Position numbers and translations under genes: made by a program
The notes under the pieces: generated by a model
What the model saw: the letters and a program-made list of their open reading frames with translations, nothing else
Databases searched by the model: none
What the model was told of the DNA's origin: nothing
Assembly: GCA_037043455.1 (NCBI GenBank)
Contig: JAWPHD010001820.1
Span: 186,001 to 250,000 of the forward strand
Origin: Cyrtodaria siliqua
Taxonomy: Eukaryota; Mollusca; Bivalvia; Adapedonta; Hiatellidae
Direction: 5' to 3'
DNA length: 64,000 bases
Part shown: piece by piece, positions 33,591 through 45,985 of the stretch
Numbering within the stretch: the stretch's first letter is position 1
How the letters are laid out: every line of letters starts with the position of its first letter

Positions 33591-34239
33591 TCCTACGATT
33601 GTCTCTTTTTCTTCTTCAAAAAGGCGAGACAAAAATCAAGATTTCCACTGTGTCCATTTAACTATAACAGCATGGAAAGATCCAAGCTCTCATAATAATG
33701 GCAGGTGAAAATAAAGCAAGATTGCCGTTTGCCGTTTGTCCCTTTAAGCAGATATATCCTTTAATTCCCTAGCTACTGAATAGATAAAAACATCAGGATT
33801 TTACAGCCATGATTGTATTGCTCTACAAATATTTACATTCTTCCACCCTTTTCCTACTACCCAGCAACAAGAAAGTGGAGCACACACAAATAGAAAGTCA
33901 GATAAGAAATATGTCAAAAACAGTCACCTGATTAAGGGTGCATACAAAGTCTTTGAGTAAGTTTCACTTAGGCCATTTGTTTTTTATTACTTTGTTTATC
34001 GATCAAACGACGACCCTATTTTTTTAATTAAATAAAAATAGAGAGTTAAACTGTATTCTGATTTAATTATTTACTATTTAACAAAGATTGTAATTGTAAT
34101 TGTTTTCTTTTTGGTTTTGTTTCAAATCTGACAGCTGAAACTATGATAGGAAGGCAGAAAGTCAGCAAAGATAATTATATTTTAATTTAAATAGCAAGAT
34201 TTTCAATATTAAATATAAGGAAGTTTGTTTAACTCTTAA
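33591..34239. other. Unclassified, with a repeat-end hairpin
   Basis: At 33597-33632 is a hairpin-like end (GTCTCTTTTTCTTCTTC / AAAAAGGCGAGAC), followed by AAAAATCAAG and, near 33717, GCAAGATTGCCGTTTG. These look like repeat termini. The remainder is unique AT-rich sequence without a recognised gene. Confidence 0.4.
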
Positions 34240-35532
34240 GGAATACCACATTCTATGACAGCCATGGAATACCTTGTTCTATGCCAGCCACAGAATACCA
34301 CATTCTATGACAGCCATGGAATACCATGTTCTATGCCAGCCACATAATACCACATTTTATGACAGCCATGGAATACCATGTTCTATGCCAGCCACAGAAT
34401 ACCACATTCTATGACAGCCATGGAATACCATGTTATATGCCAGCCACAGAATACCACATTCTATGACAGCCATGGAATACCATGTTCTATGCCAGCCACA
34501 GAATACCACATTATATGACAGCCATGGAATACCATGTTCTATGCCAGCCACAGAATACCACATTCTATGACAGCCATCGAATACCATGTTCTATGCTAGT
34601 CATATAATACCACATTCTATGTCAACCATGGATTACCTAGCTCTGTGCCAGCCACTTATTACCACATTCTATGTCAGCCACAGAATACCACGTTCTATGT
34701 CAACCATGGATTACCACGCTCTCTGTCAGCGACATAATACCACGATCTATGCCAGCCATGAGTACCATGTTCTATGCCAACAACAAATACCATGTTCTGT
34801 GCCAGCCACAGAATACAACATGCTATGCCAACCATGGATTACCATGCTCTCTGTCAGCCACATAATACCACGATCTATGCCAGCCACGAGTACCATGTTC
34901 TATGCCAACAACAAATACCATGTTCTATTCCAGCCACATAATACCAGGTTCTATGCCAGCCACAGAATACCATTTTCTATGACAGCCAAGAATACCATGT
35001 TCTATGCCTGCCATGTTCTATGGCAGCCACGAATATCACATTCTATGCCAGTAACAGAATATCACATTCTACGACAGCTACGAATACCATGTTCTTATGC
35101 CAGCGACGAATACCATGTTCTATGACAGCCATATAATACCACATTCTATGAAAAACATAAATACCATGTTCTATGCCAGCCACGAATACCACATTCTATG
35201 ACAGCCACGAATACCATGTTCTATGAGAGCCATGAACACCATGTTCTATGACAGCCACATAATACCACATTCTATGACAGCCATGAATACCACATTCCAT
35301 GCCAACCACAGAATACCATGTTCTATGAAAGCCACGAAACCATGTTCTATGCCAGCCACAAATACCACGTTCTATGCCAGCCAAAAAATACGTTCTATGC
35401 CAGCCACGCATACCATGTTCTACGACAGTCACAAATACAACGTTCTATGCCAGCCACAGAATAACACGGTTTATGCCAGCCACTAATATTATGTTCTATG
35501 ACAACCACAAATACCATGTTCTATGACAGCCA
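34240..35532. repeat. 26-bp minisatellite arranged as 52-bp dimers, about 50 monomers
   Basis: Alternating monomers GAATACCACATTCTATGACA + GCCATG and GAATACCATGTTCTATGCCA + GCCACA form 52-bp dimers at the left end and degrade to 24-26 bp variants rightward. Open frames of up to 179 codons on both strands arise from the repeat and are not gene evidence. Confidence 0.95.
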
Positions 35533-36346
35533 CTCTGTGTCAAGTTTCTTTGTGAAATACAAGAAAAAATTATCTTCCTTTAGCAGTGCTTTGTCATCAA
35601 ACAGCCTACCATTGTGCCCCAACAAGTAGAACAGAAGCAGAGTGCCCATTTATTTACTCCAGATAAGAACCTGATCCCACAATTATGTAGAAAATTCAAT
35701 AATCTAACGTTCATTGGTAGCAGCAAACGATGTAGGCCAATTCACATGTATGTAGGCCAGTTTTCATGTTCATACATTAGGCATCCAACAACCTTGATCA
35801 AGTATCTAGGCTTTATGATCTGGAAGTAAGTGGAATGAAATATAATGCAATATAAAAGATTTTGAAATTGGACACCTGACCTTTAAAGTACAAGTGTTCT
35901 GACAATATGGCACAATTACCTGGGTCAGGTGAATGACCTCTCCTATCACCGGTTGACGTCACCAGCTATATGTTACCAGCTATAGGGATACAGGAAATAT
36001 CTGATTCAAAGTCAACAATTAAGTTGGGTTCCCAGAGTAAAAAACACTACATTCATGTTGTTAAACATAAAAGTTTGAGTATGTAAATCACAACGTTATA
36101 CAAACAAAGGGATGAATTTGCTCTGTTCATCAACCTAAATAGCCGATAATGGTAACATGTTTGTAAGATGTGCCATAGACTTTGAGTTGTACTTGCTATA
36201 ATAAGTTAATGACAGTTTGCAAGAACAGCAAAGTATATACATGAATGACATGGAAGTGAAAATTGTGACTTTTAAAATATTCCTAATAAAGAATTCTCTG
36301 GCCTTGGTGAAGACATAAGTCAATAGATAAGTTTGAGTTGAGGCAA
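35533..36346. other. Unclassified ~800 bp
   Basis: No conserved gene or repeat recognised. A short imperfect duplication (GATGTAGGCCAATTCACATG / TATGTAGGCCAGTTTTCATG) occurs near 35730-35770. Confidence 0.4.
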
Positions 36347-36462
36347 AGCCTCGGTTCTGATAAAAGCAGTTTTACCTTGGGATGCAATATAAGAATTTTT
36401 TGAGAATTAAGATCATGGAAACTTTAACATGAGGCATAACTGTTTTTATGGGAACCGAGGCT
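36347..36462. repeat. Small foldback element with 25-bp arms
   Basis: AGCCTCGGTTCTGATAAAAG (arm 36347-36371) pairs with 36438-36462 at 22 of 25 positions. The spacer is 66 bp. It could be a very small MITE. The following 36463-36919 has no recognisable gene. Confidence 0.6.
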
Positions 36463-36919
36463 TATTTGGTGCACTGACACCAACAACTTTCAATAAGTCA
36501 CGCAACTGTTTTGATGTTATCGCCATCATTGCTGATGCGCATGACTTTTATCTGAACCTAGGGTAAAATCAGACTTTCCAGCACTCATGTAAAACACGGA
36601 TATCCTTTAGGAATGGGTATTGTCCTTGTTTTTGTATCGCGATATATTGCAGTAAGGATACACAGTATCGTGAAACGTATCACGATATATTATTTTATAT
36701 TAGTCACAAGCATTTGTCATTTATGTCATTTAATGTATAAAACTTTTATTTCTTATTTGAGTGAACATGAACATGGCTAGGAACAACTGACTAGATAAAA
36801 ACAAGATATCGGTAGAACTGGTGGATGTTCCCGGAATAAAGGTACACATACGCAATACAATCGGATGGAAAATGTAGGATGAGTTGAACTCCACAATTTT
36901 TTTTAACCAAAACATCCTG

Positions 36920-37480
36920 ATAATATGCGCTGCTAGAAATAATACTGATACTTCCTATCAAGTTTTATGGATATCAGATGAAAAACTGAGAAAGAGTTGA
37001 GGGGACAAGCTTTAGAATTGTAAAACTTCAATGTCCCATAACTCTGCCAAAAATCATTCAACCGAAAAGTCCTGACAATATGTGCTACTAAGCATCATAC
37101 TGATACTTCTTGTGAAGTTTTGGGACAATCGGATGAAAAATATAGAAGTTGAGTGGACAAGCTTTAGAATCGAAAAACTTCAGAGTCCTGTAACTCCGCA
37201 ATTATTCAACTGGAACGTCCTGACAATATGTGCTACTAGACATCATATTGATGCTTCCTGTGAAGTTTCATAAAAATTGGATGCAAAACATAGTAGGAGT
37301 TGAGCGGACAAGTTTTAGAATCGAAAAACTTCAAAGTCCCATAACACTGCCAAAAATCATTCAACCGGAACATCCTGATAATATGCACTACTAGATATCA
37401 TACTGATACTTCATACCATGTTCAGAGAAAATCGGATGGAAAACGTAGGAGGAGTTGAGCGGACAAGGTTCACATTCAAA
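36920..37480 (+). repeat. Family G-type core, ~150-bp units (3-4)
   Basis: Repeated landmarks are CCTGACAATATGTGCTACTA (37071, 37219, degenerate at 37374), ATCATACTGATACTTC, GTTGAGCGGACAAG and CCCATAACTCTGCCAAAAAT. No terminal structures could be assigned to this block. Confidence 0.65.
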
Positions 37481-37551
37481 AAACGCGTTCCTTGCCGGAA
37501 AAGACTCAATCCAACAGAAAGAGCTTTAAAGAGCGAAAAGTACATATTGTA

Positions 37552-37589
37552 GCGACAATCGATTCCGTCAATTCACTATCGATTGTCGC
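37552..37589. repeat. Hairpin with 12-bp perfect arms
   Basis: GCGACAATCGAT (37552-37563) and ATCGATTGTCGC (37578-37589) with a 14-nt loop. Further ATTATCG/GATTGTCG echoes follow within 60 bp. Function unknown. Confidence 0.75.
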
Positions 37590-37734
37590 CATTTTTGCAC
37601 TTAAAATGACGATTATTTGATTCTACTCGATTATCGTTTCATCACTCAGACAAACGAAGGCGATTTTAATATACCCTGTTTTTCAAAAACGTGGGTATAA
37701 ATATAAATCATATTAAGAAACTGGCCAAATACTG

Positions 37735-39225
37735 AACTACTATCTTAGATCGCACACGACATCCATAAACTTATTAAATACTGAAACTTCTATCTTTGAC
37801 TGCAGACGTCATCCATAAACTTACGAAGTACTGAACTTCTATCTTAAACTGCAGACGTCATCCATAAACTTACGAAATACTGAAACTTCTATCTTAAACT
37901 GCAGACGTCATCCATAAACTTATGAAATATTGAAACTCCTATCTTAGACTGCAGACGTCATCCATAAACTTACGAAGTACTGAACTTCTATCTTAGACTG
38001 CAGACGTCATCCATAAACTTACGAAATACTGAAACTTCTATCTTAGACTGCAGACGTCATCCATAAACTTACGAAATACTGAACTTCTATCTTAGACTGC
38101 AGATGTCGTCCATAATCTTACGAAATACTAAAACTTCTATCTTATACTGCAGATGTCATCCATATTCTTACAAAATATTTAACAACTACATTATACTGCG
38201 GACGTCATCCATAAACTTACAAAATACTGAAACTTCTATCTTAGACTGCAGACGTCATCCATAAACTTATGAAATACTGAAACTTCTATTTTTGACTGCA
38301 GACATCATCTATAAACTTACAAAATACTGATATTTCTATCTTAGACTGCAGAAGTCATCAATAAACTTACGAAATACTGAAACTTCTATCTTAGACTGAG
38401 AACGTCATCCATAATCTTACGAAATACTGAACTTCCATCTTAGATTGCAGACGTCATCCATAAACTTACGAAATACTTAACAACTATATTATACTGCAAA
38501 CGTCATCCATAAACTTACGAAATACTGAAACTTCTATCTTAGACTGCAGTCGTCATCCATAAACTTACAGAATACTGAAACTTCTATTTTAGACTGCAGA
38601 TGTCATCCATAAACTTACGGAATACTGAACTTCTATCCTAGACTGCAGACATCATCCATAAACTTACGAAATACTGAAACTTCTATCTTAGACTGAAAAC
38701 GTCATCCATAATCTTACGAAATACTGAACTTCTATCTTAGATTGCAGACGCCATCCGTAAACTTACGAAATACTGAACTTCTATCTAAGATATCAGACGT
38801 CATTCATAAACTTACGAAATATTGAACTTCTATCTTAGACTGCAGACGTCATCCATAAACTTACGAAATACTGAAACTTCTTTCTTAGACTGCAGACGTC
38901 ATCCATAAACTTACGAAATACTGAAATTTCTATCTTAGACTGCAGATGTCATCCATAAACTTACGAAATACTGAAACTTCTATCTTAGACTGCAGACATC
39001 ATCCATAAACATATGAAATATTGAAACTTCTTTGAATGCAGACGTCATCCATCCATAAACTTACGAAATACTGAAACTTCTATCCTAGACTGCAGACGTC
39101 TTCCATAAACTTACGAAATATTGAAACTTCTATTTTTGACTGCAGACGTCATCCATAAACTCACTAAATACTAAAACTTCTATCTTAGACAGCAGACGTC
39201 ATCCATAAACTTATGAAATACTGAA
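37735..39225. repeat. 50-bp minisatellite, about 30 copies
   Basis: The unit is TAAACTTACGAAATACTGAA + ACTTCTATCTTAGACTGCAG + ACGTCATCCA, with 1-2 bp indels (A or AA before CTTC) and scattered substitutions. Each unit holds a GACGTCAT half-palindrome. Confidence 0.95.
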
Positions 39226-40755
39226 ATACTACACTAGTTACTGAAATACAAAACTTGCTGCTGAACATTGCAAACAAACACTAACGACCCAAGTTTTCAT
39301 AGACTTTTATTTCAGCCCAATGTGAATATTTATCCCGGACTCAGAAAGCTGCTATGAGAGTTGGACTGTGTATCAACGTCATTTTACTGTTCATAAAACA
39401 ACTGTATTTTAGTAAGAATACCGGGACGCAGTCAAATTGGTATACAGGCATTTTATGGGTCTTCTACTACTTGTATCAATTTCAGGGATACAGTCTATAA
39501 ATCTGTTCTCAGCATACGAATACATCTGGTTTCAAATTGGTATCGTCACTGATTACTGACTGATGTTAAACTTTATAAAAGGCACAAACGGCAATCTTGA
39601 TTTTTTTAAAAGCTTGTGGCACCCGTTAGTTTTTCTACATAACTTGCATTTGTTCAATAATTAATATTAATTATATGAATAATATAAAGGAAATTGTGTT
39701 TAAATATTACTAACTGTTTGCGTGTACAACTGTATATGTATCTCTCTTTGGTGCTGTCTGATTTTAAAATAAGCAACATCTCTTTAATCATTAAACAAAG
39801 CTGATGAAACTTGAACTCATGCATCTTTTAAAGAGTTTGAATAGGTCTGCTCCAATGCTACTTATTCTCATGAACTACTGATCAGATTTCAATAGTAAAA
39901 AAAGAGTAAAAAAAAAGATCTAGCATTAAACCCTTTCTTCTAATGTAAATTTACAGCTAAAAACTGAGATTACCTTTACAGATGCTAATCTTTCGATCCA
40001 ACTGCTATTATATTATCATAAAGTTGTCTTTTTGTTAATAACTATGATAATTTACCAATTCTTTATATTCTAATCATGATATTTTCCCAATTCCTCACAT
40101 TTTAATCATGAAACAACATTCTATTTAGTGATACATTACACATAATATTTCAGATGTCTACCATATTCATATTATAACATTATACAACACAGATGCCAAA
40201 ATTTAAAACATGTTCATTTTTTCTCATGATGACTAGGTTATCTAGTGCTCAAATCTTTCATGATAAAAATGATTGTTGACAATAGTCACAATTACAAATA
40301 AAACATTTCTATTAAATATCTACACACTGTTCATTTATTTTTTATCATATTCGTTCCCCTTACTGTTTTCTTATGTAACTGTTCTGACCAGCTTGTGATA
40401 CTTTGTATCACTGTTTTCTTGTATATATATTCAAGTCAGTAAAATATCACAACTGATGATCATGGAACATCTAGGTGGATAAACCTTTTCAGGAATTGAT
40501 ATGGGTGCTTTACAGAGTTCAACAAACCTTCAACATTAGCTCTCAATCCTAGAAATCAATCTGGATTTATTGCTTTCCACTCACAAAATAGAAATTATAG
40601 TTGTCTGTATTTGTGATATTAAAGAACAGCATAGAAGCATTTTAGGCATATAAAATACCAAAGTGGCCTATGTTTATGGCGTTCACCATTTTTATTTATC
40701 TGAGTTAAGATTGATAGGTTTTGAAAAGGAATTATTATATCCACGTTTTTGAAAA
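39226..40755. other. Unclassified ~1.5 kb, AT-rich
   Basis: A plausible acceptor (TTTTATTTCAG, 39306-39316) is followed by a ~60-codon open frame with hydrophobic stretches (VGLCINVILLFIKQLYF). There is no donor, start or family match, so I do not call it. A dispersed GGCACAAACGGCAATCTTGA motif occurs near 39583. Nothing else recognised. Confidence 0.35.
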
Positions 40756-41087
40756 CAAGAGGTCAATGACCTTGAAGCTCTACTGATAGGTTTTTGATAG
40801 CTAGATCCGCATTCCTGTGAAGTTTCATGAAAATCTGTCAAGTAGTTTCAGACGAGTAGTCGCTACAAGTTTTTACTATATAGCTCTATGTAAACAACGA
40901 TGGCTGCTGGCAGCCATGTTTAACGTCGAACAATTTTCAACAAGGACCAACATGTCATGCTGATCATTTTACAGAAAGTCCAATATCAATATCACTTATA
41001 GTTTCAAGAAGTAGTCGCTACAAACTTGTTTTTTAAAAATCTATTTTTAGCTTTGGTGGCCATCTTGGATTTCACATCAATATTTTT
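40756..41087 (+). mobile_element. Family C fragment (left end and one core unit)
   Basis: Left end CAAGAGGTCAATGACCTTGA at 40756. One core unit runs to GGTGGCCATCTTGGATTTCA, then it switches near 41085 to family A core (TTTTTCCCTATATAAGTCTA). A just-preceding motif (ATATCCACGTTTTTGAAAA) is the reverse of CAAAAACGTGGGTATA near 37676. Confidence 0.75.
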
Positions 41088-43171
41088 GATTTTTTTCCCT
41101 ATATAAGTCTATGTAAAACTGTGTCACCATTTGAACAAACTTATTAGAGGACCATAAGCTGATGCTACAAGTAATACATGAGAGCTCTATGCCTTGTGGT
41201 TTCAGAGAAGAAGATTTTTTAACGTTTTTTTCCTATGTAGTTCTATGAAAAACATGCAAAATCTCAATATACAAACTTTGGACCCCCGGGGCACCTTGCT
41301 AGTCTAGGTATTGGCGATCATTTTAAAAGACAAGAGGTCAATGACCTTGAAGCTCTACTGATTGATTTTGATTTCAGGAAGTAGTCGCTACAGACTTGTT
41401 TTTTGAAAATCTATTTTTAACCGTGGCGGCCATCTTGAATTTCAGGCCGACCTGAAATTTTGCTAAGATCAATAAGACATTAAGAGCAACATTCCTGTAA
41501 AGTTTCATGAAAATCCGTCAGGTAGTTTCAAAGAAGTAGTCGCTACAAGTTTTCATTATATAACTCTATGTAAACAAAGCAGCCATGTTTAAGGTCAAAT
41601 CAAAACGATTTTCGACAAGGACCAACATCATGTCATACTGATCATTTTAGAAAAAGTCCCATATCAATATCTCTTATTGTTTTGAAGAAGTAGTCGCTAC
41701 AAATTTATTTATTTTAAATCTATTTTTAGCTGTGGCGGCCATCTTGAATTTCCGGCCGACCTGAAATTTTTCTAGGATCAACTAGACATCAAGAGCAACA
41801 TTCCTGTAAAGTTTCATGAACATCCATCTAGTAGTTTCAGAGAAGTAGTCGCTACAAGTTTTTACTATATAACTCTATGTAACCAAAGATGGCCACTGGC
41901 AGCCATGTTTAACGTCGAATCAAAATAATTTTCCACAAGGATCTACATCATGTCATGCTGATCATTTTAGAAAAAGTCCCATATCAATATCACTTATAGT
42001 TTTCAAGAAGTAGTCGCTACAAACTTATTTTTTAAAAATCTATTTTTAGCTGTGACGGCCATCTTGAATTTCCGGCCGACCTGAAATTTTGATAGGATCA
42101 ATTAGACATCAAGAGCAACATTCCTGTAAAGTTTCATGACAATCCGCCAAGTAGTTTCAGAGGAGTAGTCGCTACAAGTTTTTACTATATAACTCTATGT
42201 AAACAAAGATGGCCGCTGGCAGCCATGTTTAACGTTGAATCAAAACGATTTTTGACTAGGATCAACATCATGTAATGCTGATCATTTTAGAAAAAGTCCC
42301 ATATCAATATCACTTATAGTTTTCAAGAAGTAGTAGCTACAAACTTATTTTTTAAAAATCTATTTTTAGCTGTGACGGCCATCTTGAATTTCCGGCCGAC
42401 CTGAAATTTTTCTAGGATCAATTAGACATCAAGAGCAACATTCCTGTAAAGTTTCATGACAATCCGCCAAGTAGTTTCAGAGAAGTAGTCGCTACAAGTT
42501 TTTACTATATAACTCTATGTAAACAAAGATGGCCGCTGGCAGCCATGTTTAACGTTGAATCAAAACGATTTTTGACTAGGATCAACATCATGTCATGCTG
42601 ATCATTTTAGAAAAAGTCCCATATCAATATCACTTATAGTTTTCAAGAAGAAGTCACTACAAACTTGTATTTTAAAACTCTATTTTTAGCTTTGGCGGCC
42701 ATCTTGGATTTCACATCAACATGAATTTTTGCTAGGATCAACTAGACTTTATGGGCAACATTTCTGTAAAGTTTCATGAATATCCATCCAGTAGTTTCAG
42801 CTGTGAAGTCGCTACAAATAAAAGTTTACGGACAGACAGACAGACGGACAGACGGACAGACAGACGGACGGACGACGGACGCCGCACCACGGCATAAGCT
42901 CTGCTGATCTCTGATCAGTAGAGCTAAAAAACTGTCGAAATCTGTCCAGCGGTTCTTGGGAAGAACGATTTTTAAGGTTTCGACCATATATGGTAATGGC
43001 CGCCATCTTGGATGTCACGCTGACCTAATTTTAACAAATCTAAAATATATTCATCTAAGGATAATCCATGTGAAGTTTGGTCAAAATTGGCCAAGCGGTT
43101 TCTGAGGAGTCGTTTGGAGCAAAAGTTAACGACGGACGACAGACGGACAATGGACAAAGAGTGATCCCAAT
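41088..43171 (+). mobile_element. Family A element (core and right part) split by a family C copy
   Basis: Family A core (41088-41330) reaches GGCGATCATTTTAAAAGA. After the 1597-bp family C insert, family A resumes exactly where it stopped (AAAACTGTCGAAATCTGTCC, 42928 on), runs through the ATATATGGTAATGGCCGCCA and GACGG microsatellite parts, and reaches GTGATCCCAAT. There it is interrupted again by the TIR element at 43172. The left end is absent. Confidence 0.8.
41331..42927 (+). mobile_element. Family C element, complete, inserted in family A without target duplication
   Basis: It runs from CAAGAGGTCAATGACC (41331) to GATCAGTAGAGCTAA (42927). The core is four to five units with exact 320-bp spacing (CATCATGT landmark at 41626, 41946, 42266, 42586). 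The (GACA/GACG)n microsatellite is at 42830-42880, and the right hairpin AGCTCTGCTGATC-TCT-GATCAGTAGAGCT has one G-T pair. Removing it restores the family A sequence AAAAGAAAAACTGTCG with no extra base, so no target-site duplication was made. It is nearly identical to the copy at 60373-61957. Confidence 0.9.
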
Positions 43172-43749
43172 GGAGCTGATAGGGTCATTGTCGTATCTGG
43201 TACTACAGAAAGGTACCCTTTATGTATACAGAAACGTACCTGGACAAACAAGATCTCATTGGCGGAATTGAAACAATTTAGAACTTGATAAAACAACTGC
43301 TTAAACAATATTGTTTATCATTAGCTATTGCGCTATTGTTCTTAAAACATATTTAGGCTGCCATAGTTAGTAATAAAATACAGAATGTATTGTCGTAAAA
43401 CCGGAAGTTGTAAATCACCAAACCCCACGCAAAAAAGTAAACAAATATGCATCACATCATGCAAGTAGAGTTGGTCAAATATTTAGACATTATTTCCTTT
43501 AAGGCGGAGGCAACTGCTAGCGGCTTTTAAAAAGTGAATCGATTAAACTTTGTAAACAATGAAAGTTTCGTTTCAGTGAAGTAACAGAATGCGTTACGGC
43601 CGCATTTTACGAAATTGTATTTTGTCTCCTGTACATTTATGTATATTTGGGGGCCTTTCTGAATTTCGATGATTTTTGTATCTGTATACATAAATGTACC
43701 GCGGGTGCCTTTCTGTAGTACCCGGTACGACAATGACCCCATCAGCCCC
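43172..43749. mobile_element. TIR element (GGRGCTGATRGGGTCATTGTCG ends), copy 1
   Basis: The left arm GGAGCTGATAGGGTCATTGT, then CGTATCTGGTACTACAGAAA, is matched inverted at the right (CAATGACCCCATCAGCCCC, ending 43749), about 55 bp with several mismatches. Flanks AAT|...|AAT suggest a 3-bp duplication, not proven. The interior, with arms around GTATACA and GGTAATAAAATACA-type AT-rich sequence, matches the copy at 62593-63586. No transposase was seen. Confidence 0.7.
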
Positions 43750-43789
43750 AATAGATCATAAAACAGTAACACTTCGAAGCATAAATTTA

Positions 43790-43987
43790 TAGAAACGGTG
43801 GCCAATTCCGATGTAGCTTGACCTAAGTTTAACATACTTGAAAGCCATTGATTTAAGGATCTATGTGAAGTTTGTTCAAAATACAAAATTTACCATGTGG
43901 TTTCCGAGAAGAAGAGCAAAAGTTAATGCCAACGACAGACAATTAGTAGCTCACAGGTCTCGAGTCGTCAGTTCAGGTGAGCTAAGA
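43790..43987 (+). mobile_element. Family A right-end fragment, degenerate
   Basis: GGATCTATGTGAAGTTTG, GTGGTTTCCGAGAAGAAGAG, CAAAAGTTAATGCCAACGAC, then GTCAGTTCAGGTGAGCTAAG. These are the family A terminal region with the microsatellite and hairpin eroded. Confidence 0.6.
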
Positions 43988-44466
43988 ATAGTAGGGGTTC
44001 AAAGAGACTTTTATAGGTAAGCAAAAGATTAATCCCTGTTGTTGTTAAGATGATGACATCCTTAGAGAGAAATATCCTCATTAACTGGATCTGTCTGTCA
44101 GCCGTCACCTATATTTCTCAAGGTGTCGCCATTTTCAGTAAATGCAAAATTTCAGCTAATGCAAAATTAATGATCAAAGGGAAATAACTAGTACTAGCCA
44201 TAAAATGCCAGTCTCTTCCGATGGTATAAGAAAAGGTAACTGCTGTAAAGTACAAATTGCAAGGGTTTCTACAGTTATTTCCCAGTCTGTAGTCGAAATG
44301 GAGGAAATGAAGATTCAATCAAAGTAGGTCTACATGTAGGTTTGGTAAAAAAATGGAGCTAATGAAAATGAACCAAATGAGCTAATGAAACAGTTTAAAG
44401 CCACAATATTGAATGTCAAGGTCAAAATAATAAGTGGGGTGTCGTCTAAAATGCAGGTCTACAACC
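43988..44466. other. Unclassified spacer
   Basis: No gene or repeat end recognised. Confidence 0.4.
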
Positions 44467-44578
44467 GCCCTGGGCAAGTGGATTTTCAAAGTATTTCCAG
44501 GACCCTCAATTTTCCAGAAAATGAGATCGCGGGCACTTTCCGATTGGCTCCAATTGTTTCCGAAAATCCACGCAGGGC
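44467..44578. repeat. Small foldback (GCCCTG...GTGGATTTTC arms)
   Basis: GCCCTGGGCAAGTGGATTTT (44467-44486) pairs with GAAAATCCACGCAGGGC (44562-44578), with a few unpaired bases. Related left-arm sequence (GGGGCAAGTGGATTTTCAAA) recurs at 57373-57392, so this is a dispersed small element. An open frame across it is not credible as a gene. The following 44579-45284 is unclassified and would be intron of the p85 gene. Confidence 0.5.
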
Positions 44579-45284
44579 AAAAAGTAGCATGGCGTAAATT
44601 TTATAAACAATGGGTTGGGTTGTATCATTAGCGAATAACAACATTCACACACACAAAACATCAATAGAAGCGAATAAAATGAGCCACCACCGACAGAAGC
44701 ACTTTTTCTTTTAATAGATCTATGCCATGTCATAGAATTGATTACTGTGTCGAGTTGCCCATGACTGTGTTGCCCATGATTGTGTAGAAGTGATTTTTGT
44801 AACCATGCATAGAATTATTTTTTTCCCAGGCCTTTTTTACATCAAAAAGTGTAAATGATTGTCACGTTTATTTACAACATGACTTCGTCCAACTGTCGAC
44901 TTTGAAAGCGTGAAAAAACGCGCGAATGAAACTGGCTAATCGCTAGTGGTCTAATCTACACAGACCGATATCTGCAACAAGACACATGCATGATACGGTA
45001 CTCGCAGGCCGAGACTTAGTCTGCTTTTAAACAGAATCAATGAAGTTATAAGGTCAGGGTGACCTACTTCTGGTCAGATTCAGAATGAATCGTTCTCATT
45101 AATATGTATCACTATGAAGTTTGAAGAAAGCGAGGCTATCTGTGACTAAGAAGCTGATCTTAAGAAAGAACTTAACATAGAGATGGTGTACAGACGGATG
45201 GACAACGGTAATACTATATTCTACTTCTCTCTATACCCAATATATACATACATGTAGATATAGAAAACATTAATGTGTACTTAC

Positions 45285-45627
45285 TTGAATCTGATCCAAC
45301 TTCAGATGCAGTCTCTGCCGGCTTTAATGAAGATCTAGGTTTGGGGGGTATGGGTGGTAACTGAGGAGGCGTGTCCACCACTTCCCCATCTGCCCCTTTA
45401 GGACCGAGATACTTCACATAGGGCCCTGGAAACAATCCCTTTAAATTTTTGGTCACATTGTACCCATTCAGCCACACCTGTGGATTTTCTGGCTCTCCTT
45501 CCAGGTTCTTCCCAGGGACCTCTAGCGTGTCCCCTGGGTCAATCAGGATGTAGGAATCATCATCGTCGCCATGGTCGATCGGATTGTAGCGAAACTTGGC
45601 CTCGTAAACATAGACCTCACTGCTCAT
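45285..45627 (-). CDS. PIK3R1: PI3-kinase p85 regulatory subunit, first coding exon (SH3 domain)
   Basis: p85 is the adaptor subunit of class IA phosphoinositide 3-kinase; it holds the p110 catalytic subunit and recruits it to tyrosine-phosphorylated receptors at the membrane. The 114-codon exon encodes an SH3 domain: MSSEVYVYEAKFRYNP at the start aligns with the vertebrate p85 N-terminus, Trp52 lies in WLNGYN, and FPGPYVKYLG (66-75) closes the domain. These two motifs are characteristic of p85 SH3 domains. A proline-rich PPIPPKPR (91-98) follows, as in p85 before the BH domain. The donor TTCAA|GTAAGT is at 45284-45283. I chose the ATG at 45627; an upstream in-frame ATG at 45651 follows a TAG immediately and adds MVKSLASK. 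The BH (RhoGAP-like) and SH2 exons are not in the window; they would lie at lower coordinates, past position 1. The symbol marks the family (p85 alpha/beta-like), not proven one-to-one orthology. Confidence 0.88.
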
Positions 45628-45814
45628 CTTGGATGCCAGAGACTTCACCATCTAGATGAATAGTTATAGCCAAATCTGTAATAGGCAATAAGTAAATAGG
45701 TCAAGGTCAGGCATAATGACCTTATTTTGGTAGGAGTGTTGAAAAGATTGTCAATATGTAGTATTACGTATAAAGGTTGATTTAAATGTTTGTTTATCGG
45801 CTTATCATAATTAT

Positions 45815-45985
45815 TGTTAAGGGTATTTAGAGCTGCTCCAGAAAGAGGGGAAGGATAAATAGGAGACCAGGAACCTACCCTAATCTTACTATGGAGACCG
45901 GGAGCCTACCCTACTCTTACTGTCCAACAGATTCCTATGGTTATTTAACATGCTCTGTTATGCGTATTCGACCACTAGAATACCA
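45815..45985 (+). repeat. SINE-like repeat (TTTAGAGCTGCTCCAGAAAG), copy
   Basis: GTATTTAGAGCTGCTCCAGA, GAGGGGAAGGATAAATAGGA, CTACCCTACTCTTACTGTC and GATTCCTATGG match 59510-59640 closely. A short internal duplication (GGAGACC...CCTACCCTA) is present. Probably the distal part of the same SINE-like family as 30270 and 50791. It lies just upstream of the p85 exon. Confidence 0.6.

Noticed and set aside
34357..35486. Up to 179-codon frames near 34.4-35.5 kb
   Set aside because: Products of the 26-bp minisatellite, open in several frames and both strands.
39316..39510. Exon behind a good acceptor near 39316
   Set aside because: The frame has no donor, start or recognisable family and ends in a stop within AT-rich sequence.
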